This document shows positions 1 through 6,687 of a DNA stretch of 9,743 nucleotides, in pieces. Source of the stretch: an uncultured Ruminococcus sp. Lineage in GTDB: Bacteria > Bacillota_A > Clostridia > Oscillospirales > Ruminococcaceae. A program made the translations under genes and the position numbers. Below the pieces are notes generated by a model. The model saw only the letters and a program-made list of their open reading frames with translations, searched no databases and was not told where the DNA came from. The stretch covers positions 1 through 9,743 of the forward strand of contig CACZPE010000444.1 in the NCBI GenBank assembly GCA_902782875.1. The letters are read 5' to 3'. The stretch's first letter is position 1. Every line of letters starts with the position of its first letter.

Positions 1-351
1 CTCTGCATCATCGTCAAAATAGCAGGGTCTGATGAAAGTAAGCTCAGAGCCGAACTTGTCCTGGGAGTAGTTGCAGTAGCGTGTGCTCTCCTGCGAATAG
101 CTGGCTATCCTGTGGCGGACGATCTCGTGTGTGACTCCTCTGTCGCATATCACCCTGACGGTGATCTTCTCATGCTCAAGCACGCTCTCGTGACCGCTCT
201 TGAGTATCATAGAGATAAACTTTGCGGCGCTGTCGGCGGTGATCCTGTCCTCGCTCTTGTAGCAGACTCTGCCGCAGAGCTCTATATTCTTCAGCATCGC
301 CTGTCCGTCGGGCTCACCTATTATTTCATATGAGGGTCTGATTATCTTCAT
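1..351 (-). CDS. thyX: Flavin-dependent thymidylate synthase ThyX (N-terminal part, cut by window edge)
   Basis: ThyX makes dTMP from dUMP in the cytoplasm, using methylenetetrahydrofolate as carbon donor and FAD/NADPH for reduction. The first 117 codons are present, about half of a typical ThyX; the rest lies beyond base 1. The family signature RHR-X7-S, which binds dUMP and FAD, is seen at residues 79-89 (RHRIASYSQES), followed by TRYCNYS. The upstream segment GHESVLEH (residues 53-60) is also typical of the family. The ATG at 349-351 has a GGAG ribosome site 7 bases upstream. Its first 26 bases overlap the end of the cysteine-cluster gene, which suggests translational coupling as the last visible gene of the leftward operon. 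The family call is near certain from the signature. Confidence 0.95.
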   Translation of the reverse strand, partial: MKIIRPSYEIIGEPDGQAMLKNIELCGRVCYKSEDRITADSAAKFISMILKSGHESVLEHEKITVRVICDRGVTHEIVRHRIASYSQESTRYCNYSQDKFGSELTFIRPCYFDDDAE

Positions 352-850
352 CCTTTGTCTCCTTTTCTTTCACCATAAGTATCGGATATCCCTGCTCATA
401 GGGCTTTACAATCTGCGGATGCATCTCCGCTTCGCGGAATATCTTCTCCGCAAGGCCGTCCTCAAGCTCCTTCACGAGCGTATCCAGCGGCTTTTTATAC
501 ATCACGGGACATATCGAGGCAATGGATATCACCAGCGCCCCTCCGAGCCGCATGATGCGGTAGGGCCACACCTTGCAGTCAAAGGGCTTGTTCTCCCCGA
601 GGATACAGCCTCTCTCCCTGTCAAGGGCAGGGCAGAAGTAAAGCTCCTCTTCCTCGTCCCATGTATTTTCCATATTGAATATATACGCTCCCGAATCGCC
701 CTTTGATACAAAGTGCATACCGGGATGTGCTGTCTCTATACGGACTTTCAGCTCCGCAGAGATAACGGGGGTCTCCCATACATCATATTTGTCAAAAATA
801 CAGCACAGTCTGCACTGTGCGCATTCCGACGGTGTTATATTCTTCAGCAT
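326..850 (-). CDS. YkgJ-like cysteine-cluster protein (putative Zn/Fe chelating)
   Basis: A 174-residue soluble protein with the cysteine pattern of the YkgJ / CxxCxxCC family, whose members are thought to bind zinc or an iron-sulfur cluster; the biochemical role of most is unknown. Visible cysteines are C10, C13, C16 and C17 (CAQCRLCC), then C73, C82, C92 (in FDCKVWPYR) and C114. The FDCKVWPYR block is characteristic of the family. No signal peptide or membrane segment is seen. The ATG shares one base with the TAA stop of the phosphatase gene (TAATG); a GGAG lies 13 bases upstream, rather far, so reinitiation after the phosphatase probably drives translation. Its 3' end runs 26 bases into thyX. 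The acidic C-terminal tail (KEKETKDEDN) is unremarkable. Family call is secure, function is not. Confidence 0.85.
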   Translation of the reverse strand: MLKNITPSECAQCRLCCIFDKYDVWETPVISAELKVRIETAHPGMHFVSKGDSGAYIFNMENTWDEEEELYFCPALDRERGCILGENKPFDCKVWPYRIMRLGGALVISIASICPVMYKKPLDTLVKELEDGLAEKIFREAEMHPQIVKPYEQGYPILMVKEKETKDEDNQTLI

Positions 851-1596
851 TATTTCATAAACACTCCGACAGCGGTGATATTATCCTTGCTGCCGTGATC
901 CACGGCAGATTCTATCAGGCACTGCAGCCTCTTTGACAGACGCATCGGCCACGAGAGTATCTCCTCTATCTCGCCTGCGGGCACATAATCGGAAAGCCCG
1001 TCAGAGCATATCAGAACAACATCGCCGAAGCGCAGACCGCCCTCTATGGCGGTCACGACAGGTGTGGGATCATCATCGGCATTGCCTATCACCGGGAATA
1101 TGATATTCCTGCCGCTGTGGGTATTCTTCTCGCGCATCGAGAGCTTCCCCTGCTCATACAGCATCTGCACGAGGGACTGATCGGTAGACATCTGTCTGAG
1201 TCTTCCCTCGCGGTAGAGATACAGCCTTGAATCCCCTGCATTGAGCACATATGCGGTCTTGTCGTCTATAACACACAGCGCACAGAGAGTAGACTGCATA
1301 TTCTTATGATCAGTCTTCAGTCCTGTTTCCCTGACCTTCTGATGTATCTTCATCACTTTGCCGGCAAAATCGGTCCTTTTAGTCGGCTTTACGGCTGACA
1401 GCAGCTCAAGAGTCATCTTTGACGCTATCTCGCCTGCATCCTCGCCGCCCACGCCGTCTGCAACAGCAGCTATGAACGGAGCCTTCAGGTCACATTCCGT
1501 CTGCGCGTGATCCATAACGATACCGCCCACAAGATATGCATCTTCATTTATCTCGCAGACTGCTCCCTTATCTGTCAAACCACAGCAGTAGTACAC
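850..1596 (-). CDS. PP2C-type serine/threonine protein phosphatase (Stp/PrpC-like)
   Basis: A 248-residue cytoplasmic PPM/PP2C phosphatase, the usual length for stand-alone bacterial Stp/PrpC enzymes that remove phosphate from Ser/Thr in a metal-dependent reaction. Motifs appear in order: NEDAY (17-21), ADGVGG (46-51), NAGDSRLYLYR (119-129), SDGLSDYV (198-205) and DNIT (238-241). The metal-binding aspartates D19, D47, D199 and D238 are all present, so it should be active. The start is GTG at 1594-1596, preceded by GGAAG at a 7-base spacing; no better ATG exists before the NEDAY motif. It lies 15 bases after the metallo-hydrolase gene and overlaps the next gene by one base. No partner Ser/Thr kinase is visible in the window, although this phosphatase family is often encoded beside one. 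It could act on signalling proteins unrelated to its neighbours. Confidence 0.93.
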   Translation of the reverse strand: MYYCCGLTDKGAVCEINEDAYLVGGIVMDHAQTECDLKAPFIAAVADGVGGEDAGEIASKMTLELLSAVKPTKRTDFAGKVMKIHQKVRETGLKTDHKNMQSTLCALCVIDDKTAYVLNAGDSRLYLYREGRLRQMSTDQSLVQMLYEQGKLSMREKNTHSGRNIIFPVIGNADDDPTPVVTAIEGGLRFGDVVLICSDGLSDYVPAGEIEEILSWPMRLSKRLQCLIESAVDHGSKDNITAVGVFMK

Positions 1597-1611
1597 TTAA
1601 ACACTTCCAAT

Positions 1612-2316
1612 TCACTGACTGATGAGCGGGGCAAAACGAGCCTTTACTCCGCTCTCTCTTATGATGCCCTCCAGCTTGTCTTCGCTGTCAAGGTGCATCA
1701 GATACACGCTCACGCCTTTCTGCTCCACCTCTCTTATAAACGGTATGATATCGTCTATAAACAGGTGTACAGGGCTGTTGCGCGTGCATACCTCGATATA
1801 GAGCTCCGTCCCCTCCGTGAGGTACGGAACATACGGCGAGGTTATACAGGTATCACCGGTATATACGGTATGAACACCGTCTATACTCAGCTCATACCCG
1901 AAGCACCGCCCCTCGAGGGCAGGGGTGTGTGATGTGGGTATAACACTGAGAAGCCAGTCTTCCTCCGCCTTGTCCGCCGTTATCAGCTCATACCCCGACG
2001 GATCACAGCCGTCAAGACGGTCTATCAGATACAGAAGGTCTGCCTTTACCTCCTCTGACGGTGCTATCACCAGCACAGGTATATGAAACAGATAGAACGC
2101 ATAGTGTATCAGCAGCGGCAGACCGCCGGTATGATCACTGTGAGTATGGGTTATCGCCACTTTTATGTGCTTAACTCCGTCGGTAAGCGCACCTTTCTTT
2201 ATGATATTGAACGCAGACAGCGGGCAGTCTATCAGTACAAGGTCATCACCGTTCCTGAAGTATGCGCTGTTGTGTATATCCTCGAATGCCGAGCCTCTGC
2301 CGAAAAAACGTAGCAT
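1612..2316 (-). CDS. Metallo-beta-lactamase-fold hydrolase (RNase Z-like subgroup)
   Basis: A 234-residue MBL-fold enzyme expected to bind two metal ions. The core motif HTHSDH is at residues 57-62 (H57, H59, D61, H62). The remaining ligands are plausibly H130 (PTSH), D155 (YTGDT) and H208 (LMHLD), in the order and spacing expected for the fold. The N-terminal GRGSAFEDIHNSAY resembles the GxGSA-NSA opening seen in RNase Z-like and YhfI-like members. There is no signal peptide, so the protein is cytoplasmic. The substrate cannot be read from sequence: RNA, phosphodiesters such as cyclic nucleotides, and small esters are all within the superfamily. The ATG has GGAGG 7 bases upstream. That site starts 2 bases before the stop codon of the preceding protease gene in the complement, and the two genes are 13 bases apart, so they are surely co-transcribed. 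Confidence 0.85.
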   Translation of the reverse strand: MLRFFGRGSAFEDIHNSAYFRNGDDLVLIDCPLSAFNIIKKGALTDGVKHIKVAITHTHSDHTGGLPLLIHYAFYLFHIPVLVIAPSEEVKADLLYLIDRLDGCDPSGYELITADKAEEDWLLSVIPTSHTPALEGRCFGYELSIDGVHTVYTGDTCITSPYVPYLTEGTELYIEVCTRNSPVHLFIDDIIPFIREVEQKGVSVYLMHLDSEDKLEGIIRESGVKARFAPLISQ

Positions 2317-2329
2317 GATATGCCTCCGA

Positions 2330-3811
2330 TCAAAGATCGTTCAACGATGAAAGCGTGCCGTAAGGATCCTTGTCCGAACCCGCTGTGCCATAGGGATCCT
2401 TTTCTCTTGCCGCAGCCAGAGTGCCGTAGGGATCATTGTCCGCCGCATCGGGCTTTTTCACGGTCTGTGCAGGCGCGATGCCAAAGGGATCATATCTCAC
2501 AGTCGGCTCTTCGTCTATGGCGGAGAGCATGCCGCTCAGATCATCGGGAGCTTCACCCTCGGGATGGTATACCCTTCTCGGGCGCACAGGCTCCGGAGGA
2601 GGCTCGGGAGCGCTCGCGGGAGCATTCACGGGCTGGCCGTACTGAGGAGGATTTGCAGGCTGGCCGTATGACGGCGCCTGTACATACTCAGGTCTTTCAA
2701 AGCCGTAATTCGTTCTCGGAGGCGCAGACGGCTGCGGTGCAGCCGCGGGCTGACTGTACTGCGGTGCATTCACGGACTGGCCGTAGGGTGCGGGCTGACC
2801 GTAGGGTGCGGGCTGACCATACTGAGGTGCATTCACAGGCCGTCCGTAAGAAGCGGGCTGTCCGTATGCAGGGCGGCCGTACTGCGGCGCATTCACGGGC
2901 TGGCCGTATGCAGTCTGAGCATACTGCGGTGCATTTGAAGTCTGACCGTACTGAGGCGCGTTCATCGGCTGACCGTACTGGGGTGCGGGCTGTGCCATTA
3001 CAGGCTGCTGATAGGGCGACGGTATCGCCGCCTTTATCGGCTCTGTCACAGGTGATACCACAGATGCGATGCTGTTGGGAGCCCTGTCCTCGGGGAAATC
3101 AAGCCCCGTGCCGAGTATGGGCGTATCCATTTCGGCAAGCTTGTTTATCTTTATAAGTGCGAGTATGAATATGATCACAAGGAATACCAGGAATACGAAT
3201 ATCATTCCCTCGGGTGCATACTCAAACAGGCAGAAGTCATAGATACCGTGGAGTATCACTGGTACTACAAAGGCAAGGAGCATATTCTTTATCTCTGCGC
3301 CCTTCTTGCCGCGTCCCCAGGCCTGTCTTGCCATACCGTAATAGTATCCCATGAACACGCCGAATATCGCGTGTCCGGGCACGGCAGTGAACGCTCTCAT
3401 GAACGCTGTGCCGAGACCGCCTATGAGAACATACATGATATTCTCTATCGCCGCAAAGCCGAGAGATGATGCTACTGCATATACTACAGCATCATAGGTG
3501 TAGTTGAAATCCTTGGATTTCCAGGTCTTGAGCCTGAGAGCCACAAGCTTTCCGAGTTCCTCGGAAAATGCGACTACCAAGAAGAAATTCAGGAATCCGT
3601 AGGTCATGGATGTTTCGTCTATCTCAAGCACTTTTAAGAGAATCGCATCACCCAATAACTCAAGTATTATCGCGCTTATTACCGATATACCGCCGGCACC
3701 GGCTATTCCTGCTATCACCTTTGTCGGTTCCTTTTCAACCTTGTCCTTTTTCCATATATACCACATAAGGACAAGTGCAGGTATAAGTGCTGCTATAACA
3801 AGGATGTTCAT
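2330..3811 (-). CDS. PrsW-family intramembrane protease with YGQP-repeat C-terminal tail
   Basis: A 493-residue protein. Residues 1-221 form a polytopic membrane domain with about seven hydrophobic segments, and carry the PrsW signatures: SEELGK with E84-E85, FAAIEN (119-124), PGHAIFG with H147, and LHGIYD with H188. PrsW enzymes are membrane metalloproteases of the CPBP/Rce1-related type; Bacillus subtilis PrsW makes the first cut in the anti-sigma factor RsiW. The catalytic-type Glu and His residues are all present. Residues 265-400 are a Pro/Gln/Tyr-rich tail built on APQYGQP-like units, and residues 440-486 hold four DPYGT/DPFG units; most PrsW proteins lack such a tail. The ATG has GGAGG upstream at good spacing. 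It starts 25 bases after fecR, so both share a transcript. No sigma or anti-sigma gene is in the window, so the substrate is unknown. Confidence 0.9.
   Translation of the reverse strand: MNILVIAALIPALVLMWYIWKKDKVEKEPTKVIAGIAGAGGISVISAIILELLGDAILLKVLEIDETSMTYGFLNFFLVVAFSEELGKLVALRLKTWKSKDFNYTYDAVVYAVASSLGFAAIENIMYVLIGGLGTAFMRAFTAVPGHAIFGVFMGYYYGMARQAWGRGKKGAEIKNMLLAFVVPVILHGIYDFCLFEYAPEGMIFVFLVFLVIIFILALIKINKLAEMDTPILGTGLDFPEDRAPNSIASVVSPVTEPIKAAIPSPYQQPVMAQPAPQYGQPMNAPQYGQTSNAPQYAQTAYGQPVNAPQYGRPAYGQPASYGRPVNAPQYGQPAPYGQPAPYGQSVNAPQYSQPAAAPQPSAPPRTNYGFERPEYVQAPSYGQPANPPQYGQPVNAPASAPEPPPEPVRPRRVYHPEGEAPDDLSGMLSAIDEEPTVRYDPFGIAPAQTVKKPDAADNDPYGTLAAAREKDPYGTAGSDKDPYGTLSSLNDL
2354..2494 (-). repeat. 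DPYGT repeat cluster at the C-terminus of the PrsW-like protein
   Basis: Four short units are encoded: YDPFGI (440-445), NDPYGTLAA, KDPYGTAGS and KDPYGTLSS, ending five residues from the stop. In the DNA the word taaggatcc or tagggatc(c/a) recurs at roughly 30 to 50 base spacing. The conserved D-P-Y-G core with a following Thr or Ser looks like a short linear motif that could be bound or phosphorylated. That role is inference only. Confidence 0.75.
2612..3010 (-). repeat. YGQP / NAPQYGQP tandem-repeat region of the PrsW-like gene
   Basis: This stretch encodes residues 268-400 of the protease gene, a series of imperfect units such as NAPQYGQP, PAYGQP and PAPYGQP. The DNA units are also recognisable, for example gtactgaggtgcattcac and gtactgcggcgcattcac on the plus strand, which differ at a few positions. 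Units of 7 to 9 codons recur with substitutions and partial losses, a pattern that suggests slippage or unequal recombination. The encoded tail is predicted to be disordered. Confidence 0.85.
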
Positions 3812-3836
3812 ATTGCCTCCGTTTATTGAATTTGAA

Positions 3837-6173
3837 TTATTGATACATTATTATCTTTACTATACCGGGTTGAGTCTCCGCATCACCGAGATTATATATA
3901 TTTCCTTCGGCATCCAGATAATCATAACTTTCCCATGAGCCGCCACCAGCACCGATCTCCGCCACAGATCTCCATACGGGAACTGACGTAAAGTCCTCTC
4001 CTTCCACGAGTCTTACCATATAGTTAACACCCTTGTAGTGGATCATGCCGAGTACTCTTGTAATTCCATCGTCACCTTCTCCTGTCTCCATAGGGTCTAC
4101 CATATCAAGGTATGTATAATATACTCCCAGATAGATATTATCGGACTCTGTTGCGGATATGGAGGTTTCTCCGGTAACATCGACTGTTAACATCGTCGGA
4201 TCCAGCTCGCTCATATTCCTGAATGAACCGTCGGGATACAGGTTTTCCGAAGTGAGGCCTTCAACCTTGATCCATGCGAAGGTATATCCATCGATTGAGC
4301 TGGTGTACGGATTCTCGGGCAGAGGAGCATCGTCGCCCACAAATCCGTAGTTTGAGAAGTCCTCACATACCACCTGTCTTGTGGCCGAGCCTTCGCTGTA
4401 ATATGCGAATACGCCGTAGCCTCTTTCATAGACAGGATATATGTCGGTATCGTCGCTTATCTCTTCATACTCGGTATCCCAGCCTTTGAAGAGCATCACA
4501 TGACCGGTGTCCTCATCCTTGTAAGCTCTTTCGATGCCCTCGGGCGGTTCGGCAGGGCTGCCCTCCTCTACCTCCTGGGCAGGAAGAGCATTGCCGTCCT
4601 TGTCATGGAAAACGACATTGTATACCGTCGGTCCGGGAGGATCGGTCTCTTCGGTTTCCTCAGTCTCGGTATCCTCGGGGTCTGTCTCCTCAGGGTCGGT
4701 CTCTTCAGTATCTGTGGGCTTTTCCTTGGTTGTATCGCTGGTATCTGATGTATCCGACGCCGAGGTCTCGGTATCAGAGGTCGTCTCGGTAGGATCTGTG
4801 CCTGTCGGGTCCGTCTCGGGCACCTGTGTACCCGACGGCTCGGTCTCAGGCGGTTCTGTCTCACCGCCGCCGTCTGTATTCTTGGGCTCGCCGCCCGTGC
4901 CCGTCTGCGAGGATTTCACCGTGGTCTTCTTTGTTGTAGTGGTGGTTTCTTCCTCTGTGGTGGTGGTTTCACCCTCAGTAGTCGTCTCATCGGTATCGCC
5001 GTCGGATACGGTGGTACTGTCGGGGTCGGGCTCCGTCACGGACGGTATGGTAACAGTGGTCTCTTCCGTGCTCTCCGTAGTTTCGGGTACGGTAGTCTCC
5101 TCGCTGCCGGGGTCTGTCTCGGGAGCAGAAGTAGTCACTTCGCCGCCGTTATCGGGATCGGGCGGAGTTGTAGGATCGGTCGGTCCGCCGCTCACGCCGC
5201 CTGCCTGCGGTGTACCGGATGAGCCTGTGGTTGTGCTGGTCGTATCCTCTGTTTCGGCATCTGCAGACGCGGAGGTCTCATCAGACTCCGACTCCGTTGC
5301 CGTTGTCTCTTCGCCCGTGGTCTCCTCAGGCTTCTTGTTCATGGCGTCAACAACTTTTCTTAACACGTCTGTATCAAGGACTATCTTCTTGTCCTCGTCG
5401 GTATCATATATCTCAACAAGTGTTGCAAGGGGGATACTGTCGTAATCTATTTCAAATGTGGGGTCCGCACTCTGGACGGGCACGAATTTCGCGCCGTCGG
5501 GCACGACAAAATACGATGTGCCGTCAACAGCGGAGTCGTTACTTGTATTCTTGTTAGGCACGACCTTTATGGCAACCGCTCTGTCCTCGCCGACGTTGGC
5601 CTTCTGATCGGTGGGGGCGCCCTTTTCATCGAGCAAAGTAACGCCGACCGAGCCGTGATAGGTGTGGATGATTATGAGATAGCTGCCGTCATCCTGCGGT
5701 ATGACCTCCACGCGGAAGCTGGTACCGTGTACGGCCATGGTCGCCTTGGGAGCGTTCACCACAAATGAAGACTCCTCCGACAGGGGCTTTTCTATCTCGT
5801 TGAGCACGGCGCCCTCCCTGACGTTTATCTCGGTCCTGCTGTCAGCCGCGGTGCCCGATGCGAGCAGGTCTATCACCGTCTCGGGCTCCATGAGCATATA
5901 TTTGTCGCTGTCAAGGCTGAGCCTCATCGTGCTGTCCTCAAAGGTAGACACCATGTCGCCGTTTTCAAGGTTCATGCCGTGATATGGCTCAAGCTCGCCT
6001 ACGGATTCACGGGCAACGATGCCCTGGCCGTTGACCTCAAAGACCTTTATCACGCGATAGGTCTCAGGGCCGCTGTTCATCACTATGACAGCAGTAGCCA
6101 CAGCCGCCGCGGTCGCAGTGCCCGCAGCCGCTCCTATAAACACTTTGCTTTTCAGAAAGTCAGTTATGTTCAC
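3837..6173 (-). CDS. FecR-domain membrane-anchored surface protein with Thr/Glu-rich stalk
   Basis: A 778-residue protein. Residues 9-33 form one Ala-rich membrane segment near the N-terminus, giving an N-in, outside-facing topology. Residues about 60-205 are a FecR domain, recognised by the ending NAPKATMAVHGTSFRVEV (140-157) and GSVGVT (174-179). Residues 283-515 are a low-complexity Thr/Glu/Ser/Asp/Pro stalk. Residues 516-583 (YNVVFHDKDG to GWDTEY to DIYPVYE) resemble an InlB-type B-repeat. Residues 584-778 are an unassigned aromatic- and acid-rich domain. No LPXTG sorting signal is present. FecR domains in Gram-negatives relay surface signals to sigma factors; in Gram-positives the role is unclear. 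The start chosen is GTG at 6171-6173, because GGGGGAG lies 5 bases before it; the ATG seven codons upstream would place this site inside the gene. It leads the six-gene leftward operon and diverges from the cyclase. Confidence 0.88.
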   Translation of the reverse strand: MNITDFLKSKVFIGAAAGTATAAAVATAVIVMNSGPETYRVIKVFEVNGQGIVARESVGELEPYHGMNLENGDMVSTFEDSTMRLSLDSDKYMLMEPETVIDLLASGTAADSRTEINVREGAVLNEIEKPLSEESSFVVNAPKATMAVHGTSFRVEVIPQDDGSYLIIIHTYHGSVGVTLLDEKGAPTDQKANVGEDRAVAIKVVPNKNTSNDSAVDGTSYFVVPDGAKFVPVQSADPTFEIDYDSIPLATLVEIYDTDEDKKIVLDTDVLRKVVDAMNKKPEETTGEETTATESESDETSASADAETEDTTSTTTGSSGTPQAGGVSGGPTDPTTPPDPDNGGEVTTSAPETDPGSEETTVPETTESTEETTVTIPSVTEPDPDSTTVSDGDTDETTTEGETTTTEEETTTTTKKTTVKSSQTGTGGEPKNTDGGGETEPPETEPSGTQVPETDPTGTDPTETTSDTETSASDTSDTSDTTKEKPTDTEETDPEETDPEDTETEETEETDPPGPTVYNVVFHDKDGNALPAQEVEEGSPAEPPEGIERAYKDEDTGHVMLFKGWDTEYEEISDDTDIYPVYERGYGVFAYYSEGSATRQVVCEDFSNYGFVGDDAPLPENPYTSSIDGYTFAWIKVEGLTSENLYPDGSFRNMSELDPTMLTVDVTGETSISATESDNIYLGVYYTYLDMVDPMETGEGDDGITRVLGMIHYKGVNYMVRLVEGEDFTSVPVWRSVAEIGAGGGSWESYDYLDAEGNIYNLGDAETQPGIVKIIMYQ
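4629..5327 (-). repeat. Low-complexity Thr/Glu/Asp/Ser/Pro coding stretch (FecR protein stalk)
   Basis: About 233 codons (residues 283-515) drawn almost only from Thr, Glu, Asp, Ser, Pro and Gly, with recurring ETT, TTTE, TDPT, ETDPE and SDTSDTSD words. The DNA shows matching short repeats such as ggtggtttc and tcggtctc. The stretch is predicted to be an extended, disordered, possibly glycosylated spacer that lifts the C-terminal domain away from the membrane. It produces a long spurious open frame on the opposite strand. Confidence 0.85.
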
Positions 6174-6177
6174 TGTT

Positions 6178-6185
6178 TCTCCCCC
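6178..6185 (-). promoter_or_regulatory. Ribosome binding site that sets the fecR GTG start
   Basis: The complement reads GGGGGAGA directly followed by AACA and GTG, a spacing of 5 bases from the GGGGGAG core. The same GGGGGAG core precedes the divergent cyclase gene. An ATG-based start at 6192-6194 has no purine-rich site at a usable distance. Confidence 0.8.
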
Positions 6186-6254
6186 ACAATGCACAAAACA
6201 TAAAAAGTTTCTATGTCACTATATTTCAGGTCATCGGATATGATTACCCAAACT

Positions 6255-6283
6255 ATTATATCATTTTTACTGCTAAATGTAAA
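6255..6283 (-). promoter_or_regulatory. Sigma-A promoter of the fecR operon
   Basis: On the minus strand TTTACA (6278-6283) and TATAAT (6255-6260) are separated by exactly 17 bases, with an extended -10 TG (TGATATAAT). Transcription should begin near 6248, giving a leader of about 75 nt before the GTG. No second promoter was found in the short gaps further down the operon. Confidence 0.75.
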
Positions 6284-6296
6284 TAGCTAATTTGCC

Positions 6297-6328
6297 GATA
6301 AAATAAAAAATTGGCAGGCAGGGCCTGC
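6297..6328 (-). terminator. GC-rich dyad with T-tract, terminator-like on the minus strand
   Basis: GCAGGC (6314-6319), a 3-base loop and GCCTGC (6323-6328) make a perfect 6-bp stem. On the minus strand it is followed by CAATTTTTTATTTTAT. This has the shape of an intrinsic terminator, but it sits upstream of the fecR promoter and between the two divergent promoters. It could insulate against leftward read-through or antisense transcripts, or act as a protein-binding dyad. A smaller AGCC/GGCT hairpin (6329-6343) adjoins it. Confidence 0.5.
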
Positions 6329-6378
6329 AGCCGCTTTTAGGCTCCGATATGTATATTCAGGTTTTTACAGTCTATGTA

Positions 6379-6407
6379 TTGCGCTTTATTTCTTTATATG
6401 CTATAAT
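6379..6407 (+). promoter_or_regulatory. Sigma-A promoter of the CHASE2 cyclase gene
   Basis: TTGCGC (6379-6384) and TATAAT (6402-6407) with a 17-base spacer and an extended -10 TG at 6399-6400 (TGCTATAAT). Transcription should start near 6414, which leaves about 274 nt before the ATG at 6688. The arrangement closely matches the rpsB promoter in this same window. Confidence 0.75.
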
Positions 6408-6413
6408 ATTTGT

Positions 6414-6687
6414 ACCTTGGAAATTTAGAGTTGTATTTTGTATATGGCGGCGAAGAGCCTCCCTCAGGGAGGAAGGTATCACTCCAACTCTTTGAGTTGA
6501 GCAACGGGAGCACGACCGCAGGCATATAATACAGCGTTCTTCCTTATATCCGACTGATATACTGATTTGTTTTATCGGCGGATATGACAGCACATCAATC
6601 TTTATACCATCGGGCGGTCTCCGTCAGTCTTTCCATTTTAGGTTACGAAACATCAGACAGATATATGCTCATTGGGGGAGGGTACAT
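6414..6687 (+). promoter_or_regulatory. Long structured 5' leader of the cyclase gene
   Basis: No gene is seen in this stretch. Pairings visible by eye are GCGG (6447-6450) with CCGC (6516-6519) as a possible closing stem, CCTCCC-TCA-GGGAGG (6458-6472), and CAACTC-TTT-GAGTTG (6485-6499). CTCC (6482-6485) could alternatively pair with GGGAG (6506-6510). Further on, ATATCCG (6546-6552) pairs with CGGATAT (6579-6585). Together 6447-6519 could fold as a multi-branch junction. I do not recognise any named riboswitch class. The GC-rich hairpin words also resemble dispersed repeats found in Ruminococcus-type genomes, so this may be an inserted repeat. A GGGGGAGGG ribosome site at 6674-6682 ends the leader. 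Confidence 0.5.

Noticed and set aside
2612..3010. CRISPR-like array
   Set aside because: The repeats are in-frame, imperfect and without unique spacers; they encode YGQP protein units.
2320..3156. 278-codon open frame on the plus strand rich in Arg
   Set aside because: It mirrors the repetitive tail of the PrsW-like gene on the other strand, which has clear membrane-protease motifs and a good ribosome site.
4534..5445. 303-codon open frame on the plus strand rich in Ser and Val
   Set aside because: It is the complement of the Thr/Glu-rich stalk of the FecR gene. Low complexity removes stop codons on both strands; it has no ribosome site and no family-like content.
6174..6194. ATG start at 6192-6194 for the FecR gene
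   Set aside because: The GGGGGAG ribosome site lies between this ATG and the GTG at 6173, so the shorter form is preferred.
6414..6540. Assignment of the cyclase leader to a known riboswitch (c-di-GMP, SAM, TPP, FMN, glycine, fluoride)
   Set aside because: None of the conserved core words of these classes could be matched; only generic hairpins are visible.
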